Source: DASPKS01 sp035628035 (GTDB taxonomy: Bacteria; Bacteroidota; Rhodothermia; Rhodothermales; Rubricoccaceae). Taken from it: a DNA stretch of 5,578 nt. Within the stretch, counting starts at the first letter, position 1. Every line of letters begins with the position of its first letter. The notes under the pieces were generated by a model that searched no databases, had not been told where the DNA came from, and saw nothing but the letters and a program-made list of their open reading frames with translations. The stretch lies in the NCBI GenBank assembly GCA_035628035.1, contig DASPKS010000237.1, forward strand, positions 1 to 5,578, read 5' to 3'. Positions 1 through 4,755 of the stretch are shown piece after piece. The position numbers and the translations under genes were made by a program.

Positions 1-1257
1 GGTGGGCCCGCTGAGGTAGCCCGAGGTCAGGTAGTCGAGGTCGCCGTCGCCGTCGAGGTCGAACCACGCGACCGTGCCGAAGAAGTCGACCGTCGGGATC
101 TCGGCGGTGTGGGTGAGGGTGCCGTTGGTGTTCGCGAAGAGGATGGCGAGCCCATCTTGGCCTGGCATCACCGTTCCCACGACCACCGCGTCAAGGTCCC
201 CATCGTCGTCATAGTCCGCCCATGCGGCGCCCTTGGTTCGGTTGAACTCCCGCTCCCCGGAGATCTCGAACTCGAGGGTGTCGGCGATGAATACGCCGTC
301 CTCATTGCGGTAGAGAAGCGCGGCGCTATAGGGGTCTGGAGGGTACTGATCCCGTCCCAGCTCCGTTACTAGGAGCATATCGAGGTCGCCGTCCCCGTCG
401 TAGTCGGCAAGATCACTGGCGCTGCCGTGGATGGCGATGGGGAAGCTGAGAGAGTCGGGGACGAACGCGCCGTTGGCGTTCTCATAGAAGACGACGCACT
501 CCTCCCCCTCGGGAGGTCCAACAGGCCCGCCGCAGTGCCAGCCGACGTCGTGGTAGAGGAGGTCGAGGTCCCCGTCGCCTTCGAGGTCTCCCGTGGTGAG
601 GTGCAGGGCGCCGGCGTAGAACGGGAACGTGGTGTCGGCGGGGGTAAAGGAGCCTGCGTCGTTCCGGTACAGAACGAGCCGCGTCGAATCCACAGTGATC
701 TCGGCCTCGAACCTCTCGGAGAGAAAGAGGTCGCCGTCGCCGTCATTGTCGTAGTCGGTCCACACGGCCGAGCGGGAGTCGAAGGCGCCGCCGATGAACT
801 CGCTGTACGGGGGGAGCACGACGGCCTCTACGAACGTGCTGTCGTCATTCCGATAGATGCCGCTGTAGAAGGGCGTCGCCACGAGGGCGTCCACGTCGCC
901 GTCGTTGTCGTAGTCGCTCCACGAGACGGTCTCGCCATCGGGGTCGGCGGTGGTCTCCTGGGCCGGATACGGCGACGCGGGGAAAGGCACCTCCGTGAAC
1001 AGGAACACCCCTGCGGTGCTTACGCTGTCGTTCCGGTAGAGGACGGGGCGCATCATCGGGTCTACCGAATAGACCGCCTGCCGGATAGCGAGGAGGTCGA
1101 AGTCGCCGTCGCCGTCGTAGTCCGCCGGCGCGACGGCGGCGTGCCCGCGCTGCGCGGGGAAGTTCGCCGAGACGAGGCTGAACGCGGGTTGCGCGAGCGG
1201 GGCGCCCGCGGCCAGCAGGGACGCGGCAAGAAGGCTCAGGGCGTAGTGGTTGCGCAT
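1..1257 (-). CDS. Secreted FG-GAP/VCBS seven-repeat propeller protein, N-terminal 419 residues (3' end beyond window)
   Basis: The frame is open from the ATG at 1257 to base 1, giving 419 codons without a stop; the C-terminus lies outside the window. Residues 1 to about 22 look like a Sec signal peptide (hydrophobic LSLLAASLLAAGAPLA, cut near LA/Q). Seven calcium-loop repeats of the form DxDxDGDxD follow at about residues 46, 115, 168, 224, 285, 348 and 400. Most are followed by a [LI]YRN[DE]-type motif (74, 135, 197, 316; weaker at 258 and 373). This is the FG-GAP/VCBS pattern of integrin-like beta-propellers, and seven repeats fit one closed propeller. Repeat 4 is degenerate (DLEGDGDLD) and is followed by an insertion with the only two cysteines, C242 and C254. 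By analogy with the paralogue at 1976-3967, an Fn3-like region and a T9SS tail are expected beyond the edge. No Shine-Dalgarno site precedes the ATG. Codon use is less GC3-biased than in the paralogue. The ligand is unknown; the role is probably at the cell surface or extracellular. Confidence 0.9.
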   Translation of the reverse strand, partial: MRNHYALSLLAASLLAAGAPLAQPAFSLVSANFPAQRGHAAVAPADYDGDGDFDLLAIRQAVYSVDPMMRPVLYRNDSVSTAGVFLFTEVPFPASPYPAQETTADPDGETVSWSDYDNDGDVDALVATPFYSGIYRNDDSTFVEAVVLPPYSEFIGGAFDSRSAVWTDYDNDGDGDLFLSERFEAEITVDSTRLVLYRNDAGSFTPADTTFPFYAGALHLTTGDLEGDGDLDLLYHDVGWHCGGPVGPPEGEECVVFYENANGAFVPDSLSFPIAIHGSASDLADYDGDGDLDMLLVTELGRDQYPPDPYSAALLYRNEDGVFIADTLEFEISGEREFNRTKGAAWADYDDDGDLDAVVVGTVMPGQDGLAILFANTNGTLTHTAEIPTVDFFGTVAWFDLDGDGDLDYLTSGYLSGPT

Positions 1258-1317
1258 CGGGCGAGGGCCCAGAGGGAGAGGGGCAGGGGCAATCTAGAGG
1301 GAGGCCGCGCGCCCCGC

Positions 1318-1337
1318 CATAGGGTACGGGTCCTATT
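1318..1337. promoter_or_regulatory. Dyad motif upstream of the propeller gene at 1-1257 (copy 1)
   Basis: The plus strand reads CATAGGG, five variable bases (TACGG), then GTCCTATT. The core is an inverted repeat, ATAGG (1319-1323) and CCTAT (1332-1336), with eight bases between. The same 15 fixed bases with the same 5-base gap occur at 4038-4057 upstream of the second propeller gene. This copy sits about 60 bp upstream of the ATG at 1257 and just after the cupin stop. The arm spacing (13 bp start to start, 18 bp overall) suits a dimeric DNA-binding protein on one face of the helix. The minus strand reads CCCTATG at its gene-proximal end, so overlap with a promoter -10/-7 element is possible. 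The repeat is seen directly; the operator role is inferred. Confidence 0.6.
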
Positions 1338-1348
1338 TCGGCACGCTC

Positions 1349-1705
1349 CTAGGGCTCGCGGCGGGCCCCCTCCACGCTGAACGCGGGGGCGCACACGGCC
1401 CAGTACTCACATGGCGCGTCGAACGGGTTGCCGTAGCGCACCCGCTCCCCCCGCTCGACGAGAACGGTCTCGCCCGGCCCTACGTCGGTCGCGCCGCCGT
1501 CGTGCTCCACGCGCATCGTCCCCCGAAGGACGATGGTGACCTCGTCGAACGCGGGCCGTTGGAACGGCTCGGTCCAGCCCGGCGGGGCGACCATGTGGGC
1601 CACGCTGAGGGCCGTCGTCCCCGTGTTCACCCGCCCCACGTGCTCCTCGATGACCTTCCCCCCGGGCACGGGGATGGCGGCGGGCGAAGAAATCTTGCGG
1701 GGCAT
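1349..1705 (-). CDS. Small single-domain cupin protein, 118 aa, without canonical metal-binding histidines
   Basis: The protein starts at the ATG at 1705 (MPRKISSPAA) and ends at TAG 1351-1349. The frame stays open upstream to 1906, but that extension is Arg/Gly/Ala-rich shadow sequence, whereas the cupin fold begins right after MPRKI. A GGAGGAA stretch lies at 1728-1722, 16 bases from the ATG, which is long for a Shine-Dalgarno site. Cupin motif 1 is recognisable around residues 42-62 (PGWTEPF, then FDEVTIVLRG), but the HxH metal ligands are absent; D54 and E55 remain. Motif 2 lies at about 75-94 (VGPGETVLVERGERVRYGNP), with a valine where the ligand His is expected and N93 kept. This degenerate layout recalls EutQ-type and other non-enzymatic or sugar/acid-binding cupins. 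No signal peptide, so it is probably cytoplasmic. Substrate unknown. It lies 91 bp upstream of the propeller gene at 1257, but a dyad motif between them argues for separate control of that gene. Confidence 0.85.
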   Translation of the reverse strand: MPRKISSPAAIPVPGGKVIEEHVGRVNTGTTALSVAHMVAPPGWTEPFQRPAFDEVTIVLRGTMRVEHDGGATDVGPGETVLVERGERVRYGNPFDAPCEYWAVCAPAFSVEGARREP

Positions 1706-1727
1706 GCAACTTCGAGGGGGGTTCCTC

Positions 1728-1740
1728 CGCCAAAATAGGC
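1728..1740. promoter_or_regulatory. AT-containing element between divergent cupin and possible membrane peptide
   Basis: The plus strand reads CGCCAAAATAGGC followed by G: CGCC and GGCG are 4-base inverted arms around AAAATA, in otherwise very GC-rich DNA. On the minus strand it reads TATTTTGG about 25-30 bases upstream of the cupin ATG, close to the Bacteroidota -7 element (TAnnTTTG) but one base short, and without a clear TTG box upstream. On the plus strand, GCCAAAATAGG matches GCCGAAATAGG on the minus strand at the upstream end of the dyad at 1318-1337 (10 of 11). It may be a core promoter or a half-site; neither is established. Confidence 0.3.
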
Positions 1741-1782
1741 GAACGCTCCGCCGCCGCTGCTCGCCGCTTGCTTCCCCCGCCC

Positions 1783-1884
1783 GTGCTTCTGGTCCTGCTC
1801 CTCCAGCTCGCGCTGCCCGCCGCGATCCTGCTGTGGCTCCTCCTCGCCGCCGCACCGGAGCGCCGCCGCGACCCTTCCCCCTGA
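1783..1884 (+). CDS. Possible 33-residue single-pass membrane peptide
   Basis: A plus-strand frame starts at GTG 1783 and stops at TGA 1882-1884. Translation gives about 24 almost wholly hydrophobic residues (VLLVLLLQLALPAAILLW, then LLLAAA), followed by a charged tail PERRRDPSP. This is the layout of a single transmembrane helix with a positively charged cytoplasmic C-terminus. TTG at 1768 is an alternative in-frame start, adding LPPP-type residues. There is no ATG and no Shine-Dalgarno site. It would be divergent from the cupin and convergent with the propeller gene at 1976-3967. The hairpin at 1917-1954, followed on this strand by a pyrimidine run, begins 33 bases after its stop and could end its transcript. 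Against it: it is very short, and Leu/Ala-rich frames arise easily in GC-rich DNA. No family recognised. Confidence 0.33.
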   Translation: MLLVLLLQLALPAAILLWLLLAAAPERRRDPSP

Positions 1885-1916
1885 CCGCCGGAACGTCCTC
1901 GGGCATCGGTAACGCA

Positions 1917-1954
1917 GCGCGGCCCGGCCTCCTACGGTGGAGGTCGGGCCGCGC
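1917..1954. terminator. Strong hairpin, probable (possibly bidirectional) transcription terminator
   Basis: Two 16-base arms, 1917-1932 and 1939-1954, enclose a six-base loop (TACGGT) with a single imperfect position. Plus-strand RNA has a G.U pair there; minus-strand RNA has an A/C mismatch. The stem starts 21 bases past the TGA of the propeller gene read on the minus strand. On the plus strand it is followed by TTCTTCCCTCTCT, a pyrimidine-rich but not pure U tract; the minus-strand side has no T tract. It is therefore a good candidate for the 3' end of the minus-strand gene and perhaps a better one for a plus-strand transcript. Confidence 0.65.
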
Positions 1955-1975
1955 GCTTCTTCCCTCTCTGGGGAA

Positions 1976-3967
1976 TCACCGGGCGACGGTGAGCTGGCCG
2001 GTGCGGTGCTCGGTTGTCCCGCCGCGCGCGGCCTCCACGCGGTAGAGGTACGACCCCGCGGGCAGCGACGCCACGTCGACCGCGAGCGAGCGAGCGGCGC
2101 CGGCGCCCACCGGGCGCGCGGGGAGGGCGAGGACCTCCCGCCCGAGGAGGTCGAACACGCGGAGGGCCACGGCGGCCGCCTCGGGGAGGTCGAACCGGAC
2201 CACGGCCACCTCCCCCGACGGGTTCGGCACGGGACTGAGCAGCGCGAACCGGGCCGGGGGGGTACCGTCTTCCCCGGTCGTCACCATACCAATGGTGAAC
2301 GTGCCTGTGGGGGCAAAGGCCCCCCCGTTGAACGCGTTGTCGATGGCTTGCACCGTCCACTCGTACTCCCCTTCCGGCAGGTCCCTGAGGGTCCACGTCG
2401 TGTTGTGCGAGACGTTGCCCGCCTCGGGGAGCAGCCGGGTGCCGCTGCCGTCTGGCTGCGACTGCGGGCTGACGATGTCGGAGCCGGGCGCGAGCCGGAC
2501 CCAGAGGTTGTACGTGAGCGCAGCGGCCGGCGTGTGGTCGTCGTCGGCCGCGCCCCACGAGAGGGTCACACTGTTCTCCGTGGGGACGGCGACGAGGTCA
2601 TTGGGCGGGGCCGGGGGGTGGTTCATCGCGACGGCATCGTTGCGGAAGAGCTGCGCCCGCGCCACGTACCTCGGCCCCCCGTTCTCCTCGTACCCCCCGG
2701 ACACGAAGTAGTCGAGGTCGCCGTCGCCGTCCACATCGTACCACGCAAACGTGCCGACCGCCCAGCCGATGTCGGGGGCGGGGAGTTCGGCAGCGAGCAC
2801 GAAGGTGCCGCCCTCGTTGGCGTAGACCCGCGCCACCCCTACGGAGTCGAGGCCGACTTCCACCCCCCCGGCAACGAGGATGTCCACGTCGCCGTCGGAG
2901 TCGTAGTCGGCCCACGTGGCGGCCGTGAAGCCGGTCCAGCTCCCTCCCCCGGTCTGCTGAACGAGGACGGGCTCGTAGTGGGTCCCTTCGTTGCGGTAGA
3001 TGCGGACGGCCTGCTCGCCGAGCCCGGTGGAGTCGTCGTGGAGCAAGCCGGCCGCGAGCACGTCGAGGTCCCCGTCGCCGTCGGCGTCTCCCCAGTCGAC
3101 CGTTCCCTCCGAGACGTGCGGGAGGGGGAGCCCGGCCTCGGTAAACACGCCGCCGTCGTTGCGGTACGTCCGGGCGAAGCTGAGCTCTTCGGCGAAGTCG
3201 GCGAGGAGGAGGTCGAGGTCGCCATCCGTGTCCATGTCCCCCCACGCCGTCGTGGCCTCGTGGGTGGGCGGGAAGGCGGCCCCGACATCGGTAAAGCGCC
3301 AGGCGTTGCCCTGGCCGGGCCCGTCGTTGCGGAGGAGCGCGGTGGGGACGTACTCGTAGTGCCCGTCGACGAAGGCGAAGACCGACGGGATGAGGAGGTC
3401 GAGGTCGCCGTCGTTGTCGGCGTCGGCCCACGTGATCGAGCGGCGGTCCACCTGCTGGGCCCCGTTGCTCTCGAAGTAGTCCGGGAGCACGGTCGTCGTG
3501 CGGATGAGGACGCCGCCGTCGTTGCGGTAGAGCGCCATGGCCCCTTGGTACCACCCGCCCTCGCCCTGCACGCCGAGCACGACGTCGAGGTCCCCGTCGC
3601 TGTCGTAGTCCCCCCACGCGAGGTCGGCCCGGGTGCCCTGGAGGTTACCGATGGGGGCCGGGAGGGGCGTGAGCGCCCAGGCGGAGTCGCCGAGCGGACC
3701 GTCGTTGCGGTAGAGCGTCAGGCGGTCTTCGATGAGGGCGGCCGTCGAGTCGGTGGCGTGCGTGACGTGGATGCCCAGGATGAGGAGGTCGAGGTCGCCG
3801 TCGAGGTCGGCATCGGCCGGAGCGGACGAGTTGATCCAGAAGTCCGTCGCCGGGCTGTCGTGGAGGGAAGAGTCCGAGAGGGCGAGCTCGGTGAAGGTCG
3901 TCTGAGCCCACGCGGCAGGTTCGCCGAAGAAGACGATTGCGACGAAGAGCGGGGTAGAGAGGCGCAT
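1976..3967 (-). CDS. Secreted FG-GAP/VCBS seven-repeat propeller protein with Fn3-like domain and T9SS sorting domain, 663 aa
   Basis: Complete gene from ATG 3967 to TGA 1978-1976. Residues 1-21 form a Sec signal peptide (LFVAIVFFGEPAAWA, cut before QTT). Seven DxDxDGDxD calcium loops start at about residues 52, 120, 182, 244, 294, 354 and 411. Each is followed by a [LIVF][YFL][RA]N[DE] motif (86, 147, 212, 268, 324, 382, 441), so the repeats form one regular propeller, about residues 22-445. Residues 449-559 begin with NHPPAPP and have the LTYNLWVRL and GEYEWTVQAIDN strands of an Fn3-like domain. Residues 574-663 are a type A T9SS C-terminal sorting domain: LLSPVPNPSGEVAVVRFDL, then RVFDLLGREV, then LPAGSYLYRVEA. 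The product should cross the inner membrane by Sec, then be exported by T9SS, with the tail removed and the protein released or anchored on the surface. The leader has no Shine-Dalgarno site, which is common in Bacteroidota. A dyad motif lies 71 bp upstream. Ligand unknown; adhesion or polysaccharide binding are only guesses. Confidence 0.93.
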   Translation of the reverse strand: MRLSTPLFVAIVFFGEPAAWAQTTFTELALSDSSLHDSPATDFWINSSAPADADLDGDLDLLILGIHVTHATDSTAALIEDRLTLYRNDGPLGDSAWALTPLPAPIGNLQGTRADLAWGDYDSDGDLDVVLGVQGEGGWYQGAMALYRNDGGVLIRTTTVLPDYFESNGAQQVDRRSITWADADNDGDLDLLIPSVFAFVDGHYEYVPTALLRNDGPGQGNAWRFTDVGAAFPPTHEATTAWGDMDTDGDLDLLLADFAEELSFARTYRNDGGVFTEAGLPLPHVSEGTVDWGDADGDGDLDVLAAGLLHDDSTGLGEQAVRIYRNEGTHYEPVLVQQTGGGSWTGFTAATWADYDSDGDVDILVAGGVEVGLDSVGVARVYANEGGTFVLAAELPAPDIGWAVGTFAWYDVDGDGDLDYFVSGGYEENGGPRYVARAQLFRNDAVAMNHPPAPPNDLVAVPTENSVTLSWGAADDDHTPAAALTYNLWVRLAPGSDIVSPQSQPDGSGTRLLPEAGNVSHNTTWTLRDLPEGEYEWTVQAIDNAFNGGAFAPTGTFTIGMVTTGEDGTPPARFALLSPVPNPSGEVAVVRFDLPEAAAVALRVFDLLGREVLALPARPVGAGAARSLAVDVASLPAGSYLYRVEAARGGTTEHRTGQLTVAR

Positions 3968-4037
3968 GGAAGGGACCGGCTAGAGAGGACACCACCGGAG
4001 TGGCGCCCTCATAGTACAGCACGAGCCTGCCCCCTTG

Positions 4038-4057
4038 CATAGGGCTAAAGTCCTATT
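4038..4057. promoter_or_regulatory. Dyad motif upstream of the propeller gene at 1976-3967 (copy 2)
   Basis: The plus strand reads CATAGGG, five variable bases (CTAAA), GTCCTATT. All 15 fixed bases and the gap length match the copy at 1318-1337. The inverted arms are ATAGG (4039-4043) and CCTAT (4052-4056). It lies 71 bp upstream of the ATG at 3967, in the 128-bp gap after the response-regulator gene. On the minus strand, TTGTGG (4063-4058) precedes it and is separated by 16 bases from TATGCA (4041-4036), a weak sigma70-like or Bacteroidota-like promoter that would overlap the dyad. The TTGTGG part is not conserved at the other copy. Binding by the neighbouring NarL-type regulator is an inference. 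Confidence 0.6.
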
Positions 4058-4068
4058 CCACAACCACT

Positions 4069-4083
4069 CGTCGGCAGCCGACG
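4069..4083. repeat. Perfect 15-bp inverted repeat in the response-regulator/propeller gap
   Basis: CGTCGGC and GCCGACG flank a single central A (plus strand), giving seven-base arms, or a six-base stem with a three-base loop in RNA. It lies 13 bases past the TAG of the response regulator, where a terminator could sit. The minus strand has no T tract after it (AGTGGTTGTGG follows). It could be a weak terminator, an operator, or chance in GC-rich DNA. Confidence 0.35.
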
Positions 4084-4095
4084 CGGATGGGGGAG

Positions 4096-4755
4096 CTACT
4101 CCTCGTCGCTCCCGCCGCCCATCAAGCCATGCCGCCACGCCCACGCGACGGCCTCGGCGCGGGAGCGCACGTCGAGCTTCCCGTAGATGTTCGTGACGTG
4201 GTTCTTGACGGTGCTCTCCGAGATGAAGAGGTGCCCGGCGATGGCGGCGTTGTCGAGGCCCCGCGCGATGAGGCGGAGCACCTCCCGCTCGCGCGCGCTT
4301 AGCGAGGCCGCCTCCTCGTCGGCCGCGCGGCGGCGGAACATGCGCGCCGCCACGCCCGGGCTCATCCAGCCCGTCTCGCCGCGCGCCACGCCGCGCACGG
4401 CCGCAACGAGCCGCTCGGGCACCTCCTCCTTCGTGAGGTACCCCGCCGCGCCGTTGTCGAGCAGGCCGGAGACGTACTCCTCGTCGTCGTAGGCCGAGAG
4501 CACGAGGATGCGGACGGCGGCGCCGGTGGCCTGGAGGCGCCGCGCCACCTCGACGCCGGTCATGTCGGGCATCTCCATGTCGAGGAGGAGCACGTCGGGC
4601 TTCCGCTCGCGCACGAGGTCGAGCGCGGCCCGCCCCGTCGCGGCCTCGCCGACGACCTCGATCCCCTCGGCCCCGTCGAGGAGCATGTGAACGCCGGCCC
4701 GGAAGAGCGCGTGGTCGTCGGCCAGCGCGACGCGGATGGGACCGGGCGCGCTCAC
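4096..4755 (-). CDS. NarL/FixJ-family (LuxR-type) response regulator, 219 aa
   Basis: Starts at GTG 4755 (VSAPGPIRVALADDHALF) and ends at TAG 4098-4096. Receiver domain, about residues 6-125: acidic pair D13/D14, phospho-acceptor D59 in LLLDMEMPD, switch S87 in LVLSAY, and K109 in GYLTKEE. LuxR-type HTH, about 152-207: LSAREREVLRLIARGLDNAAIA, then ISESTVKNHVTNIYGKLDVRSR, matching the NarL/FixJ consensus. Length is typical of the family. The GTGA overlap with the stop of the kinase (TGA 4754-4752) implies translational coupling and a cognate pair. The same frame stays open far upstream to 5529 without any domain, because it overlaps the kinase gene; GTG 4755 is chosen since the receiver begins six residues later and the overlap is the usual operon junction. 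It is probably phosphorylated by the adjacent kinase and then acts as a dimeric transcription regulator. Targets are unknown; the dyads at 4038 and 1318 are candidates. Confidence 0.95.
   Translation of the reverse strand: MSAPGPIRVALADDHALFRAGVHMLLDGAEGIEVVGEAATGRAALDLVRERKPDVLLLDMEMPDMTGVEVARRLQATGAAVRILVLSAYDDEEYVSGLLDNGAAGYLTKEEVPERLVAAVRGVARGETGWMSPGVAARMFRRRAADEEAASLSAREREVLRLIARGLDNAAIAGHLFISESTVKNHVTNIYGKLDVRSRAEAVAWAWRHGLMGGGSDEE

Noticed and set aside
1..1257. Tandem short repeats that could suggest a CRISPR-like or VNTR array
   Set aside because: Spacing is irregular (about 50-70 codons), the units stay in frame and encode calcium loops; there are no unique spacers of constant length.
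1294..1302. CTAGAG-containing sequence in the leaders of both propeller genes (1294-1302 and 3980-3988)
   Set aside because: Short, imperfect match and at different distances from the start codons (37 and 13 bases) and from the dyads, so chance is likely.
427..1380. Plus-strand open frame (317 codons) opposite the left propeller gene
   Set aside because: Same antisense artefact of the DGDGD-type repeats; it also runs through the dyad motif and the intergenic gap with no recognisable domain.
1706..1906. Upstream extension of the cupin frame to an ATG at 1906
   Set aside because: The added 67 residues are low-complexity Arg/Gly/Ala sequence and overlap the possible plus-strand peptide; the cupin fold starts right after ATG 1705.
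1937..4042. Long plus-strand open frame (701 codons) opposite the 663-aa propeller gene, with repeated EVEVAVAV-like runs
   Set aside because: It is the antisense of the periodic GAC/GGC calcium-loop codons; no known domain, and the minus-strand frame has a signal peptide, regular repeats and a T9SS tail.
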